From: Sporolactobacillus inulinus
GTDB taxonomy: Bacteria > Bacillota > Bacilli > Bacillales > Sporolactobacillaceae
DNA: 59,176 nt
NCBI RefSeq assembly: GCF_006539285.1
Contig: NZ_BJMS01000021.1
Span: 1 to 59,176, forward strand
Direction of reading: 5' to 3'
Of this stretch, positions 34,442 to 44,361 are shown piece after piece. A program made the position numbers and the translations under genes. The notes below the pieces were generated by a model that was given only the letters and a program-made list of their open reading frames with translations, was not told where the DNA came from and searched no databases. Position 1 is the stretch's first letter, and the number at the start of each line of letters is the position of its first letter.

Positions 34442-34953
34442 TTCATTTAATCGGGGCGACGCTGATTGTTTTTGCATCGACTGCAACTGGGCTGCTTCTT
34501 GCCAAGCGTTACCGGGATCGTCCAAGAGAAATCAGACAATGGCGTTCCGCCCTACAATCAATCGAAGCAGAAATCGTTTACGGTCGAATACCCGTTGATC
34601 AAATGGCCGAAGATCTTGCCTTACAGATGCCGCTGCCGCTATCAAAGTTCTTTCATACCCTTCATGATCAGATGAGCGGTGAGCATTTGCCGCTGCAGAC
34701 CGCGTGGAGCCGTTCAATCGAACGGTATTGGCCTGAAACGGCGCTGAAACGGCCGGAGAAGGAGATCATGGTCCAATTTGGGACAACACTTGGAACTGAG
34801 GATGCGGAAAATCAGAGGAAGCACATTCAGCTTGCATTGGCGCATCTTGAACGTGAAGAACAGGAGGCGCGCCAGTCGCAAAAAGCAAATGAGAAAATGA
34901 TTCGCAGCTTAGGCTTCTTGGCGGGAATTCTTATCGTTCTACTGTTCTTATAA
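34438..34953 (+). CDS. spoIIIAB: stage III sporulation protein AB
   Basis: A 171-aa membrane protein of the feeding channel, related to type II secretion GspF-like platforms. One N-terminal helix (IHLIGATLIVFASTATGLL) and one at the C-terminus (SLGFLAGILIVLLFL) flank an alpha-helical cytosolic region with EIRQWRSALQSIEAEIVYG. GTG 34438 overlaps the spoIIIAA stop by four bases; GAGGAGA lies seven bases before it. Confidence 0.94.
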   Translation: MIHLIGATLIVFASTATGLLLAKRYRDRPREIRQWRSALQSIEAEIVYGRIPVDQMAEDLALQMPLPLSKFFHTLHDQMSGEHLPLQTAWSRSIERYWPETALKRPEKEIMVQFGTTLGTEDAENQRKHIQLALAHLEREEQEARQSQKANEKMIRSLGFLAGILIVLLFL

Positions 34954-35002
34954 TAGGTATTTAAAGCAAGCAATCTGGCGCGGAGTGAGAGGAGGAAGTC
35001 CC

Positions 35003-35206
35003 ATGTCACTCGATGTAAATACAATATTTCAAATTGCCGGTATTGGCATTATCGTAGCGATGATCCAAACGGTTTTGAAGCAGATGGGAAAAGATGATTG
35101 GGCTCAGTGGGTGACACTGATTGGTTTTATCGTCATTCTCTATATGGCGGCAACGCTGATCGATGATCTATTTGAACGAATAAAACAAGTATTCCTTTAC
35201 ATGTAG
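35003..35206 (+). CDS. spoIIIAC: stage III sporulation protein AC
   Basis: A 67-aa protein with two membrane helices (about 7-25 and 33-55). The family is short and matches over its whole length. AGAGGAGGAAG lies before ATG 35003; six codons of upstream open frame contain that ribosome site. It is part of the channel membrane section with SpoIIIAD. Confidence 0.93.
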   Translation: MSLDVNTIFQIAGIGIIVAMIQTVLKQMGKDDWAQWVTLIGFIVILYMAATLIDDLFERIKQVFLYM

Positions 35207-35221
35207 TGAGGCGGCTGATCC

Positions 35222-35623
35222 ATGGATATTCTTCAGATCGTTGGATTGGGACTTTCTGTCACGTTTCTCACGCTCATTTTGAAGCAGAGAAACCCAGTGT
35301 TTGCTTTAGTTGTCTCGCTCATCGCCGGTGTGTTTATTCTGCTTATGATGATCGACCAAATTCGTTTGGTTATGGAGATGCTGAAAAACATGGCGCAAAC
35401 CGCGCATCTCAATAATGTTTACGTTGCGACCATTCTTAAAATAATCGGCATCGCTTATATTTCGGAATTTGGTGCACAAATTGCAAAAGATGCGGGACAA
35501 GGCTCAATGGCTGGAAAAATTGAGTTAGCCGGAAAATTGATCATTTTGGTTATGGCTATTCCGATATTGACCGCCATAGTTGAAACAGTGATGAACTTAA
35601 TGCCGCAAGTAGGAGGAGGTTGA
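35222..35623 (+). CDS. spoIIIAD: stage III sporulation protein AD
   Basis: A 133-aa membrane protein with four hydrophobic segments (about 2-18, 26-45, 60-80 and 100-125). GIAYISEFGAQIAKDAGQGSMAGKIELAGK is a conserved block. It begins 15 bases after spoIIIAC and ends one base before spoIIIAE. Confidence 0.93.
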   Translation: MDILQIVGLGLSVTFLTLILKQRNPVFALVVSLIAGVFILLMMIDQIRLVMEMLKNMAQTAHLNNVYVATILKIIGIAYISEFGAQIAKDAGQGSMAGKIELAGKLIILVMAIPILTAIVETVMNLMPQVGGG

Positions 35624-35624
35624 G

Positions 35625-36821
35625 ATGAGGGGAACGTTACATTCCAAGCGATTTCAGCTTCTGGCATTCATGCTGTTCTTGATCATACTCTTGTTTGGTG
35701 CGGACAAGCCTGCTTATGCAGAAGGCAGCGGCGAGTTGCAGCAATGGTCTGATCAGCAGCTTGATCAACTTGATACCGACAAGATTGATGCATATTGGCA
35801 GAAAGTCGTTACGGATTATAACGGATTTCTGCCCGAAACCGAAGCCAATTTCAAAGATTTGCTGCATTCAGATAAAGAAAGTTTCTTTAAAAAAATGATC
35901 GACGGATCGGTTCGATTCTTTTTGAATGAACTCGTTGTCAGCAGCAAGCTGCTCGGTACTCTGATTCTGCTTACCGTCTTTTCAACGCTGCTTCAAACCA
36001 TTCAATCGGCATTTGAGCACAAGGCGGTTTCTAAGGTTGCTTATCTTGTAGTTACTTTAGTGCTTATGATTCTGATGTTGAACAGTTTTCGATTGGCGAT
36101 TAATTATACGAACGAAACCGTCGGAATGATGAGTCATTTTCTCGTCGCGCTGCTCCCTCTTGTTCTGGGGCTCACCGCTGCTACCGGAGGATTTGCCTCT
36201 GTTGCCTTTTTTCATCCGCTTGTTATCTTTCTTGTTAATGCAGCGGGATGGCTGATTTCTTCCTTTGTTTTGCCGTTGCTGTTAATGTCTGCCTTGCTCG
36301 CCATTGTCAGTACTCTGTCCGACCACTATAAACTCACCAGACTCAGTGATCTAATGAAAAATGTTGCGCTATTTACTTTGGCCGGCTTTTTTGCCGTTTT
36401 TCTCGGAGTCATCTCAGTTCAAGGAGCGGCAACCTCAATTTCCGATGGTTTGATGGTAAAATCCGCAAAGTTTTTTACCGGGAACTTTATACCGGTGGTC
36501 GGAAGGATGTTTACTGAGGCTGCTGATACGGTCATGGGTGCTTCGGTACTATTAAAGAATACGATCGGAATTGTCGGTCTGCTTATTTTGATTTGTATCA
36601 CCGTTTTTCCATTGCTCAAAATCGTATCGCTCGCGTTTATTTACAATTTAGCAGCCGCTGTACTGCAGCCGCTGGGAGGCGGTCCCGTCATCGATTGCCT
36701 GGTCATCATGGCGAAAAGCATTTTCTATTTGTTCGCAGCACTCGCCGTCGTCTCGCTTATGTTCTTTCTTGCCATCACGATCATTATTGCATCTGGAAAT
36801 CTGTCGCTTATGGTGCGCTAG
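35625..36821 (+). CDS. spoIIIAE: stage III sporulation protein AE
   Basis: A 398-aa polytopic membrane protein of the SpoIIIA channel. A cleavable signal-like start (ends ADKPAYAEG, about 28-34), an extracytoplasmic stretch to about 100 and then at least seven hydrophobic helices, including ALLPLVLGLTAATGG, a family hallmark. GGAGGAGG lies upstream of ATG 35625. Length agrees with B. subtilis SpoIIIAE. Confidence 0.95.
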   Translation: MRGTLHSKRFQLLAFMLFLIILLFGADKPAYAEGSGELQQWSDQQLDQLDTDKIDAYWQKVVTDYNGFLPETEANFKDLLHSDKESFFKKMIDGSVRFFLNELVVSSKLLGTLILLTVFSTLLQTIQSAFEHKAVSKVAYLVVTLVLMILMLNSFRLAINYTNETVGMMSHFLVALLPLVLGLTAATGGFASVAFFHPLVIFLVNAAGWLISSFVLPLLLMSALLAIVSTLSDHYKLTRLSDLMKNVALFTLAGFFAVFLGVISVQGAATSISDGLMVKSAKFFTGNFIPVVGRMFTEAADTVMGASVLLKNTIGIVGLLILICITVFPLLKIVSLAFIYNLAAAVLQPLGGGPVIDCLVIMAKSIFYLFAALAVVSLMFFLAITIIIASGNLSLMVR

Positions 36822-36832
36822 GAGGTGCATTG

Positions 36833-37465
36833 ATGAGTTATCTTGTTCATTGGATTTCACAAATCGTTCTCATCGTTCTTTTCGCGGTCATACTTGAATT
36901 GCTCATGCCTTCCGGCGTTTTCCAAAAATATATTAAATTTGTTATTGGTCTTGTACTCATCATTGCATTGATGGATCCGGTTATTCGTTTGTTTCATGTT
37001 GATCCGAGTAGTCTGCTTCAAGGGATCAACACGCAGAAATACGACGAACCGGTGAAAAAAGAAACCGCGCGCCAAAAAAGTGAAATAGAAAAGGCACAAG
37101 CCGCATATATTCAAGAACAAGTGGTTGTCCATATGAAAAATCAGGTGAAGGAGGAGTTGAATGAACAATACGGATTACAAATTGCCCATTTGGAACTCTC
37201 CGCGGCGCATGAGGACGGACAAGATCTGTCGGTGCGAAACGTTAAAGTTACGGTTGAAAAAGCGGAAGCAAGCCATCGTCGTCAAGAATCCGGAATTCGG
37301 AGCATTCAACCCGTTCAAAGTGTATCGGTCGACCTAGATAAGCAATCGGCAACTGAGAAGTCGGTACATGAATCCAATGAGATGAAAGATGTCCGAGCCT
37401 TCCTTGCGAAACGATGGGAACTCAATGAGCGCCTCATCTCAGTAAACATGGAAGGGGGAGAGTGA
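36833..37465 (+). CDS. spoIIIAF: stage III sporulation protein AF
   Basis: A 210-aa membrane protein. Two helices (about 8-26 and 37-53, then PVIRLFH) precede a domain facing the intermembrane space, with a charged helix (KSEIEKAQAAYIQEQVV) and an alpha/beta fold (VRNVKVTVEKA) resembling ring-building motifs of secretion systems. ATG 36833 follows GGAGGTG eleven bases after the spoIIIAE stop. The open frame extends backward inside spoIIIAE but that part is not real coding. Confidence 0.92.
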   Translation: MSYLVHWISQIVLIVLFAVILELLMPSGVFQKYIKFVIGLVLIIALMDPVIRLFHVDPSSLLQGINTQKYDEPVKKETARQKSEIEKAQAAYIQEQVVVHMKNQVKEELNEQYGLQIAHLELSAAHEDGQDLSVRNVKVTVEKAEASHRRQESGIRSIQPVQSVSVDLDKQSATEKSVHESNEMKDVRAFLAKRWELNERLISVNMEGGE

Positions 37466-37469
37466 AGGT

Positions 37470-38129
37470 ATGATGCGATGGATTGAAAAGCTGAGCCGGA
37501 TGCTTGGGGGCAAGGATAAGGACGGGAAACCGGCGAAAAGTACAAAAAGCGCATTGGTTAAATTGGTTGCGCTAGCGCTGGTTGGTATGGCGCTTTTGGC
37601 CGCCAGTCATCTTTTTTCAGAAAAAGGATCTTCAGCGCCATCAACTGCAGAACCCGCCTTCAGCACCAAGGATTCTAAGAACCTTTCAGAGATTAAAGCG
37701 GGAAACAAGACTGGCTCAATGACTTCGATTGAGAAATATGAGTCTTATGTGAATCAGAATTTAAAAAATATATTGGAACAAATACGAGGCGTATCCGATG
37801 TCTCGGTCATGGTGACTTTTGCTTCTACAGAAAAGAAGATTTATCAAAACAATACAAAGGTACAGGATAATCAAACGAGTGAGACAGATCCAAAGGGCGG
37901 TAAACGCCAGGTTACTGAGCGTAACGAAGATAGTGAAGTAGTCATGATTGATCAGGATGGCAACAAAGTGCCCGTTGTGATCGGCAATGAGCAGCCAACG
38001 GTACGCGGCGTTATCGTTGTCGCTAGAGGTGCAGATCAATCATCGACAAAAGTAGCAATCATGGATGCGGTTTCTACGGTTTTAGATCTACCGTCTTACA
38101 AAGTAACGGTTCTTGAGAAGAATGACTGA
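37470..38129 (+). CDS. spoIIIAG: stage III sporulation protein AG
   Basis: A 219-aa ring-forming channel protein. A short cytosolic N-terminus and one membrane helix (about 28-48, ALVKLVALALVGMALLAASHLF) lead to an intermembrane-space domain with the ring-building motif (about 90-215: SYVNQNLKNILEQIRGVSDVSVMVTFAST, RGVIVVARGAD). The insertion between beta strands is rich in Asp, Thr and Gln, as in known SpoIIIAG beta-triangle inserts. Confidence 0.94.
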   Translation: MMRWIEKLSRMLGGKDKDGKPAKSTKSALVKLVALALVGMALLAASHLFSEKGSSAPSTAEPAFSTKDSKNLSEIKAGNKTGSMTSIEKYESYVNQNLKNILEQIRGVSDVSVMVTFASTEKKIYQNNTKVQDNQTSETDPKGGKRQVTERNEDSEVVMIDQDGNKVPVVIGNEQPTVRGVIVVARGADQSSTKVAIMDAVSTVLDLPSYKVTVLEKND

Positions 38130-38143
38130 GGAGGAGAAAAAAG

Positions 38144-38671
38144 ATGATCAAAAAACAAACGGTTTGGTTACTCACCATGCTCAGCTTAATTGTTGTTCTC
38201 TCCGTGTACGCACTCTCTGCTCCAGGAAACCATGGGCAATCAGCGCAATCCGGTGAGAAAGCGGCTCAGACAAGTGCAGGCTCAAAAACGGCAAAAACAG
38301 TTGCAGCCAATGCAACTGAAGAAAAGCTCGCGAATATTGAGTTGACTAAAGATGACGAACGCAAGAGCTTGGAAAATAAGTACGAGAGCGTTGTTGCTTC
38401 GAAAAATAGTACGGCTAAAGAGATCAGCGCTGCCTACGACTCTATGTCAGATCTTAAAACAACCGCGAATAATGAAACAATGCTTGAAGACGTCATTGAA
38501 TCGAAAGGCTATGATAAAAGTGTTGTCAAAACAAGCGGCAACCAAGTTCAAGTCTATGTCAGCGCTGATAAATTGACGAATAAACAAGCCAATGAAATTA
38601 TTCAATTAACGAATGAGTATTTAGGAACCGGTCGCGTTGTCAGTGTTACCTACGCGTTAAATAAAAAGTAA
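38144..38671 (+). CDS. spoIIIAH: stage III sporulation protein AH
   Basis: Forms the mother-cell half of the SpoIIIAH-SpoIIQ bridge across the septum. It has one N-terminal helix (about 7-24) and a C-terminal YscJ/FliF-like domain (about 75-175, ENKYESVVASKNSTAKEISA then YVSADKLTNKQANEIIQLTNEYL). At 175 aa it is shorter than the 218-aa B. subtilis protein; the linker after the helix is short (Ala/Ser/Lys-rich). Last gene of the operon, with a terminator at 38724. spoIIQ is not in the window. Confidence 0.92.
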   Translation: MIKKQTVWLLTMLSLIVVLSVYALSAPGNHGQSAQSGEKAAQTSAGSKTAKTVAANATEEKLANIELTKDDERKSLENKYESVVASKNSTAKEISAAYDSMSDLKTTANNETMLEDVIESKGYDKSVVKTSGNQVQVYVSADKLTNKQANEIIQLTNEYLGTGRVVSVTYALNKK

Positions 38672-38723
38672 TTCAATAAATCAATGCCGCTTAAAGATTT
38701 TTTAGACAAAATAAGGTAGAATA

Positions 38724-38757
38724 AAAACTGTTGCGATTTTTTCGCAGCAGTTTTTTT
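38724..38757 (+). terminator. terminator of the spoIIIA operon
   Basis: AAACTG-T-TGCGA and TCGCA-GCAGTTT form a stem around a TTTT loop, followed by seven T. Confidence 0.85.
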
Positions 38758-38870
38758 GGTAAGGGAAGAACGTATCAGACTTTGTTATGTATTCAAACCG
38801 AAAAAACAATCTCTTGGTTGCGCGTCCCGCGAAAGTAAGGAACGGGACTTGCCGAGTGTTTTTTATTAAG
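38751..38870 (+). repeat. dispersed repeat A, diverged copy 3
   Basis: CGCGTCCCGCGAAAGTAAGG (38821-38840) continues AACGGG, and about 22 of 26 bases match copies at 15875-15900 and, inverted, near 56580-56605. The left side shares TAAGGGAAGAA with copy 1. The terminator hairpin of copy 1 is degenerate here (GGGACTTGCCGAGTGTTTTTTATT). Confidence 0.5.
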
Positions 38871-39001
38871 GCGAAACATTTTTGTCCATTGATTCGTAAT
38901 CCTAAAGGGTTATCGTTTTTCGGACGAGCAGACAAACAAAATAAATGCCCAAAGAACAACGCTTGAAGGAATTATGAGTATCAAACAAGTAAATCATGAT
39001 A

Positions 39002-39010
39002 TGTTATAAT
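39002..39010 (+). promoter_or_regulatory. extended -10 promoter of accBC
   Basis: TG-T-TATAAT at 39002-39010 lies 37 bases before the accB start. No good -35 is seen. Confidence 0.5.
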
Positions 39011-39046
39011 TGAGTTTAAAGCGGACGGGATAAAGGAGTGCTGGAT

Positions 39047-39541
39047 TTGCTAACTATTGAAGACATTAAAACTTTAATTAAAGAACTGGATTCATCTTCA
39101 TTAAGTGAGCTGAAACTTGAGGCAGAAGATGGAAAAATCACTTTAAGAAAAGCGGATGCATTTGCTGGAAAAGTAAAAACGATTGTTGGGGTTACACCGC
39201 AGACAACGACTGTTCAGACGCCTTCTGTTCAGCCTGAACCACAATCAAATGCAAGTGCTGAACAGAAGACTGCGGAAGCAAATACAGCTGCTGACCCATC
39301 CCTCCACAAAATCACGGCACCGATGGTTGGAACTTTTTATTCTTCCTCCTCACCTGACGCGGATGCGTTTGTTTCTAAAGGATCAAAAGTAGACAAGAAA
39401 TCGGTCGTTTGTATTGTTGAAGCAATGAAACTATTCAATGAAATAGAAGCAGATTGCAAAGGGACGATTGTTGAGGTCCTTGTGGAAGATGGTCAGCTTG
39501 TTGAGTATGGTCAGCCGTTATTCTTGGTTAAGGAAGATTAA
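39047..39541 (+). CDS. accB: biotin carboxyl carrier protein of acetyl-CoA carboxylase
   Basis: Carries the carboxybiotin between AccC and the carboxyltransferase in fatty acid synthesis. It is 164 aa from TTG 39047, with AAGGAG at 39033-39038. Starting there gives [17 protein letters not shown], like B. subtilis AccB; GTG 39038 overlaps the ribosome site. A Pro/Gln/Ala/Thr linker (about 50-85) joins the N-terminal helix to the biotinyl domain (about 88-164), with Lys128 in VEAMKLFNE. accC follows 14 bases on. Confidence 0.95.
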   Translation: MLTIEDIKTLIKELDSSSLSELKLEAEDGKITLRKADAFAGKVKTIVGVTPQTTTVQTPSVQPEPQSNASAEQKTAEANTAADPSLHKITAPMVGTFYSSSSPDADAFVSKGSKVDKKSVVCIVEAMKLFNEIEADCKGTIVEVLVEDGQLVEYGQPLFLVKED

Positions 39542-39555
39542 GGAGTTTAGTTTAC

Positions 39556-40908
39556 ATGATAAAAAAAGTATTAATAGCCAATCGAGGAGAAATTGCGGTT
39601 AGAATTATTCGCGCTTGTAAAGAATTGAACATAGCAACGGTAGCGGTTTATTCTCAAGCCGATAAGGATGCGCTTCATGTGCAGCTTGCTGATGAAGCCT
39701 ACTGTATCGGACCCAATGCCCCTAAGGACAGTTATCTCAGCTATACGAACATGATTAGTGTCGCTACACTGACCGGCTGTGATGCGATTCATCCGGGGTA
39801 TGGATTCCTTTCTGAGAATGCAGATTTTGCTGAGATGTGTGAAGAGTGCAACATCAAATTCATCGGTCCGACATCAGAAGCCATTAGTAAAATGGGGATC
39901 AAGGACGTAGCAAAGCAAACAATGAGAGACGCTGATGTACCTGTTGTCCCAGGTTCAAACGGTATCATTGACACTGTTGAGGACGGAGTGAAGGTTGCAA
40001 AAGATATCGGCTATCCGGTTCTTATTAAAGCAACCGCAGGCGGCGGAGGTAAGGGGATTCGCGTTGCCAAAAATGAAGAAGAACTGCGTCATGGGATTGC
40101 GATTACCCAGCAAGAGGCAGATACTTCCTTTGGAAATTCCGGGGTCTATATCGAGAAGTATATCGAAAATTTCAGACATGTTGAGATTCAAGTGCTGGCG
40201 GACGAGCACGGACAGGTCATTCACCTTGGCGAGCGTGACTGTACGATTCAGAGGCGCCTTCAGAAGTTATTAGAAGAGTCTCCCTCACCGGCACTCAATG
40301 AAGCGAAACGCCGGGAAATGGGAGCAGCCGCGGTCCGTGCCGCACGCGCCGTCAGTTACCGCGGTGCAGGAACGATTGAATTCATTTATGAACCGGACGG
40401 ATCGTTCTACTTCATGGAAATGAACACGCGTATCCAGGTGGAACATGGGGTCACTGAGGAAGTTACCGGAGTGGACTTGGTCAAGGAACAGATTCGTATC
40501 GCAGCCGGTGAACCCCTTTCGATCAGCCAAGAGGATGTTCAGTTGACCGGACATGCGATTGAATGCCGGATCAATGCTGAAGACTCAGAGAAGAATTTCA
40601 TGCCTTCTTGCGGACGTGTTGAGACTTATCTTGCCCCTGGAGGCCCTGGGGTTCGAATTGATTCAGCCGTCTATCAAGGCTATTTCATTCCCCCATACTA
40701 TGACTCCATGGTATCAAAGGTCATTGCCTATGGGAAAACAAGAGAGGATGCAATTGCGACAATGAAACGAGCACTTGACGAATATGTTATAGAAGGGATC
40801 AAGACAACGATTCCTTTTCATACACGTCTGCTCAAGCATCCGGTATTTCAAAGTGGACAATTCAATACGAAATTCTTGCAAAAATACCCGTTGAACGAGC
40901 AAAGCTAA
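39556..40908 (+). CDS. accC: biotin carboxylase subunit of acetyl-CoA carboxylase
   Basis: Carboxylates biotin on AccB with bicarbonate and ATP. It is 450 aa, with [23 protein letters not shown], the ATP-grasp glycine loop [67 protein letters not shown] and the biotin-carboxylase C-domain. All catalytic blocks are intact. It is cotranscribed with accB and followed 19 bases on by the Asp23-family gene. Confidence 0.96.
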   Translation: MIKKVLIANRGEIAVRIIRACKELNIATVAVYSQADKDALHVQLADEAYCIGPNAPKDSYLSYTNMISVATLTGCDAIHPGYGFLSENADFAEMCEECNIKFIGPTSEAISKMGIKDVAKQTMRDADVPVVPGSNGIIDTVEDGVKVAKDIGYPVLIKATAGGGGKGIRVAKNEEELRHGIAITQQEADTSFGNSGVYIEKYIENFRHVEIQVLADEHGQVIHLGERDCTIQRRLQKLLEESPSPALNEAKRREMGAAAVRAARAVSYRGAGTIEFIYEPDGSFYFMEMNTRIQVEHGVTEEVTGVDLVKEQIRIAAGEPLSISQEDVQLTGHAIECRINAEDSEKNFMPSCGRVETYLAPGGPGVRIDSAVYQGYFIPPYYDSMVSKVIAYGKTREDAIATMKRALDEYVIEGIKTTIPFHTRLLKHPVFQSGQFNTKFLQKYPLNEQS

Positions 40909-40927
40909 TCGTGGAGGTGTGATGCTC

Positions 40928-41335
40928 ATGCCTGAAAATGAAAAACAAACCATTGAGGTTGAAGAACATCAAGAGGATCTAGGCAGAATTGAAATATCAC
41001 CAGAAGTGATTGAAGTGATCGCCAGCCTTGCCGCTATCGAAGTTGTCGGGGTCGGTGAAATGTATGGAGGATTTGCTGCCGGAATGGTAGAGAAACTAGG
41101 CGGCCACAGCAATCGAAAAGGTGTTAAAGTTGATCTGACTGATGAAGGGATTACGATTGATGTTCAATTGATCATGAACTATGGTGTCTCGATTCCGGAA
41201 GTTGCCGAGAAAGTGCAGGACAATATTGTTCAAAAGCTTAAGCGGATGACTGCACTTGATGTTAGTGAAATCAATATTCATGTTGTCGGTGTGCGTTTCG
41301 AGCATAAAGAAAATGACAATGATGCTGTCGATTAA
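40928..41335 (+). CDS. yqhY: Asp23/Gls24 family protein YqhY
   Basis: A 135-aa soluble protein of the Asp23/Gls24 family. GRIEISPEVIEVIASLAAIEVVGV and KGVKVDLTDEGITIDVQLIMNYGVSIPEVAEKVQ are diagnostic. In Bacilli it is clustered with accBC and has been linked genetically to acetyl-CoA carboxylase activity. ATG 40928 is nine bases after TGGAGGTG; GTG 40919 and ATG 40922 are too close. A terminator at 41336 separates it from nusB. Confidence 0.93.
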   Translation: MPENEKQTIEVEEHQEDLGRIEISPEVIEVIASLAAIEVVGVGEMYGGFAAGMVEKLGGHSNRKGVKVDLTDEGITIDVQLIMNYGVSIPEVAEKVQDNIVQKLKRMTALDVSEINIHVVGVRFEHKENDNDAVD

Positions 41336-41375
41336 GAAGCAAAGAGGCGGGAGTTTGTCCTCTTTGCTTCTTTCC
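41333..41375 (+). terminator. terminator between yqhY and nusB
   Basis: GAAGCAAAGAGG (41336-41347) pairs perfectly with CCTCTTTGCTTC (41359-41370), followed by TTTCC. The short T-tail may allow readthrough into nusB. Confidence 0.75.
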
Positions 41376-41471
41376 GTGTATTCCTTAGCAGTCATGATGT
41401 GAAACCATTGACAACTTATGAATGTTCAAGGCAATGAATTATGAGAAAAGTAAGATGAAAGGGAGTACGTA

Positions 41472-41873
41472 ATGAATCGAAGAGAAGCACGTCAGCTGGC
41501 ATTGCAAGCCTTATTTCAAATGACACTCAGCGATATTGACAGAAAATCGGCCGTCGATGCCGTAAAAGATGAAGGAGAACCCGTTAACCCTTTTGTCATC
41601 CGGCTGCTTGATCAAACCTTAGATCATGAAGAAGCGATTGATCGACTGATCTGCAAACATTTAAAAAACTGGTCTCTTGATCGTGTTGGAAATATTGATA
41701 AAACCATTCTGCGTCTGGCTGTTTGTGAAATCATGTATTTTGATGACATTCCATTGACTGTCTCTGTCAATGAAGCGGTTGAACTGTGCAAAATTTATAG
41801 TGATGAACAAACAAGAAAATTTGTTAATGGTGTTCTTTCCGGCATTTCTAAAGATATAGAAACAAATTGCTGA
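41472..41873 (+). CDS. nusB: transcription antitermination factor NusB
   Basis: Binds boxA RNA with S10 and promotes rRNA antitermination. It is 133 aa, all helical, with MNRREARQLALQALFQM, NIDKTILRLAVCEIMYFDDIP and NEAVELCKIYSDEQTRKFVNGVLSGI. AAAGGGAG is upstream. It leads a run of closely spaced genes (folD, xseA, xseB, ispA) as in B. subtilis. Confidence 0.96.
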   Translation: MNRREARQLALQALFQMTLSDIDRKSAVDAVKDEGEPVNPFVIRLLDQTLDHEEAIDRLICKHLKNWSLDRVGNIDKTILRLAVCEIMYFDDIPLTVSVNEAVELCKIYSDEQTRKFVNGVLSGISKDIETNC

Positions 41874-41891
41874 TGTAAAGGATGATAGAGT

Positions 41892-42752
41892 ATGAGTGCA
41901 CAACTCATAAACGGCAAGGCAATAGCTGCAGAAAAAAGAAAAGCAATGATCGCTCAGGTTGAATTAATGAAACGAAAAGGAACGACACCTGGGCTGGCTG
42001 TCCTTCTTATTGGCGATCATCCTGCATCAGTCTCTTATGTGAAGGGGAAAGTAAGCGATTGTCGGGAAGTGGGCATTCATTCACAATTAATTCGTTTATC
42101 AGGAGATATTACTGAAGCTGAACTTCTTAATCAAATTCACCAGCTTAATGTTGATCGCAGCATCCACGCCATTCTTGTTCAATTGCCGTTGCCAAGTCAT
42201 ATTTCAGAACAAAGAGTGGTTCAAGCGATCAGTCCTGAAAAAGATGTTGATGGCTTTCACCCAATAAATATTGGGCGAATCGTGACAGGACAGCCGGGGT
42301 TCGTTTCATGTACAGCTGCAGGAATTTTAGAGATGCTGAAAACAATTCATTTACCAATCGCAGGCAAGCATGTTGTCATCGTTGGTCGAAGTAATAGTGT
42401 CGGTAAACCGGTTTCACTGCTTTTTCTAAGCCGCGACGCAACCGTCACAGTCTGTCATTCTAAGTCAAAACCGTTATCATTGTATACGAAGCAAGCAGAT
42501 CTATTGATTGTTGCAGCGGGCAAAGCATCACTGATTCATGCTGATGATATTAAACCGGGGGCTGTTGTGATCGATGTTGGCATGAATCGAAATGCAAGAG
42601 GAAAATTGGTTGGTGATGTGGCATTTGATGAGGTGAAGGAAAAGGCAGGTTATCTTACCCCGGTGCCTGGCGGAGTGGGCCCGATGACCCGAGTCATGCT
42701 ATTGGAAAATACATTGACCGCTGCAATGCGACAAATGGAAAAGGGAATCTGA
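41892..42752 (+). CDS. folD: methylenetetrahydrofolate dehydrogenase/cyclohydrolase
   Basis: Bifunctional enzyme converting 5,10-methylene-THF to 10-formyl-THF with NADP. It is 286 aa. YVKGKVSDCREVGI contains the catalytic Lys region, ILVQLPLPSHI and EKDVDGFHPINIGR are the folate site, and VVIVGRSNSVGKPVSLLFLSRDATVTVCHSK is the Rossmann site. It may use the methylene-THF made by the glycine cleavage genes in this window. xseA begins directly after its stop. Confidence 0.97.
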   Translation: MSAQLINGKAIAAEKRKAMIAQVELMKRKGTTPGLAVLLIGDHPASVSYVKGKVSDCREVGIHSQLIRLSGDITEAELLNQIHQLNVDRSIHAILVQLPLPSHISEQRVVQAISPEKDVDGFHPINIGRIVTGQPGFVSCTAAGILEMLKTIHLPIAGKHVVIVGRSNSVGKPVSLLFLSRDATVTVCHSKSKPLSLYTKQADLLIVAAGKASLIHADDIKPGAVVIDVGMNRNARGKLVGDVAFDEVKEKAGYLTPVPGGVGPMTRVMLLENTLTAAMRQMEKGI

Positions 42753-44114
42753 TTGCTTATGGAAAATGAACGCTATGTTAGTGTTACCAAATTGACGCGC
42801 TATATCAAACAGCTTCTTGAAACCAACGGACAGCTTCAACATGTTTGGTTGCGAGGGGAAATTTCTAATTATAAACGGCATTCACGCGGTCATTTGTATC
42901 TGACAATAAAAGATAAAAATGCACGGATTCGCGCAGTAATGTTTGCCGGAAATGCACGCCGATTGACCTTTGAACCTGAAGACGGAATGAAAGTGCTCAT
43001 CCAAGGATCTGTCGCTTTATACGAACCTTATGGTGAATATCAGATCTATATCCGAGAAATGGAGCAGGATGGGCTAGGCAGACTTTATCTCGCTTATGAA
43101 GCGCTGAAGAAGAAACTTCAGGCGGAGGGCATGTTTGATGAGACGCTCAAAAAGCCGCTTCCAAAAGCAGCACATGAAATTGCTATAATAACCTCACCCA
43201 CAGGTGCAGCCATACGAGACTTGTTTACAACGATTAAGCGCAGATTTCCAGCGGCACGCTTGACCGTTTTTCCAGTACTTGTCCAAGGAGCGGGAGCCGC
43301 AGCTTCAATCGCTGCAGCAATTGATCAGGCCAATCGGTACACTCGTTTCGATGTTTTAATTGTTGGGCGCGGTGGCGGATCCATTGAAGATCTGTGGGCC
43401 TTCAATGAAGAAATTGTTGCTCATGCCATTTTTCAGTCACAGATACCTGTAATTTCTGCTGTGGGACATGAGACCGACTTTACAATTGCCGATTTCGTTG
43501 CTGATAAAAGGGCCCCTACGCCAACGGCAGCCGGTGAATTTGCGGTTCCAAGTCGTATTGAGCTTCAACGAAGACTCGCACAGACAGAATCTCAACTCGG
43601 ACAAGCCGTTCGCGGCAAAATTCGTGAGGCGAAGAATCGATTGGAGCACCTGCAACAATCCTATGCTTTTCGCTATCCTGCTCAGCTTGTGCTTCAGAAA
43701 GAACAAGAATGTGACCGGCTTATTGAACGGTTGCGCGGTGCGTTTCAAATGACTGTTCAACGGAAGCGTGATCGGCTGGGCATGGTGGAACGTCTGCTCA
43801 GTCAAAGCAAGCCAAATCAGCTTGTTGCGCGTGCCAAAGAACGGTTCAATGATCGGGAACGCCAACTTGCCCGTTCTTTTTCTGCTCATTTCAAACAGAA
43901 GCAGGCACTTTTTGAGCACAGGATTGATCAGTTAAACCATTTGAGCCCGCTTAAAATTATGGGACGCGGCTACGGGCTCGCGTTTGATAAAGAAGAGCAT
44001 CTGATTAAATCGGTGCGTGCGATTGAACCGGGTGATATGATTAATTTGAGGATGCATGATGGATCCATAGACTGCCAAGTATGGGGAATTGAGGAGGCGA
44101 AGACGAATGAGTGA
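42753..44114 (+). CDS. xseA: exodeoxyribonuclease VII large subunit
   Basis: With XseB it degrades single-stranded DNA from both ends. It is 453 aa. The N-terminal OB fold contains [26 protein letters not shown]. The nuclease domain has [30 protein letters not shown] and [24 protein letters not shown] long coiled coil follows (about 275-400). TTG 42753 is six bases after AAGGGA; ATG 42759 is an alternative two codons in. It overlaps xseB by eight bases. Confidence 0.95.
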   Translation: MLMENERYVSVTKLTRYIKQLLETNGQLQHVWLRGEISNYKRHSRGHLYLTIKDKNARIRAVMFAGNARRLTFEPEDGMKVLIQGSVALYEPYGEYQIYIREMEQDGLGRLYLAYEALKKKLQAEGMFDETLKKPLPKAAHEIAIITSPTGAAIRDLFTTIKRRFPAARLTVFPVLVQGAGAAASIAAAIDQANRYTRFDVLIVGRGGGSIEDLWAFNEEIVAHAIFQSQIPVISAVGHETDFTIADFVADKRAPTPTAAGEFAVPSRIELQRRLAQTESQLGQAVRGKIREAKNRLEHLQQSYAFRYPAQLVLQKEQECDRLIERLRGAFQMTVQRKRDRLGMVERLLSQSKPNQLVARAKERFNDRERQLARSFSAHFKQKQALFEHRIDQLNHLSPLKIMGRGYGLAFDKEEHLIKSVRAIEPGDMINLRMHDGSIDCQVWGIEEAKTNE

Positions 44115-44361
44115 ATCTTTTGAACAAGATCAAACGAAAGCGCCAGCTTTTGAGGATGCGATGGATCAGCTTGATCAGATTGTCAAACAATTGGAAGAAA
44201 ACGATGTACCTTTGGAGAAAGCTATTGGACTGTTTCAAGAAGGTATGGCTTTATCCAAGATTTGTCACGATAAGCTGGAGTCTGTCGAAAAGAAAATGGA
44301 TCAACTGCTAACTCCGGATGGGGAAACACGCCCTTTTTCTGTCCAGGGAGATGACGAATAA
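44107..44361 (+). CDS. xseB: exodeoxyribonuclease VII small subunit
   Basis: An 84-aa helical partner of Xse[54 protein letters not shown] is the full family signature. ATG 44107 follows GGAGGCG and overlaps the xseA end; it shares its last base with the ispA start. Confidence 0.96.
   Translation: MSESFEQDQTKAPAFEDAMDQLDQIVKQLEENDVPLEKAIGLFQEGMALSKICHDKLESVEKKMDQLLTPDGETRPFSVQGDDE

Larger units (their letters stand above)
38672..39046. other. intergenic region between spoIIIAH and accB
   Basis: The 375 bases contain the spoIIIA terminator, a diverged copy of dispersed repeat A, and the accB promoter and ribosome site. No coding sequence is evident. Confidence 0.6.
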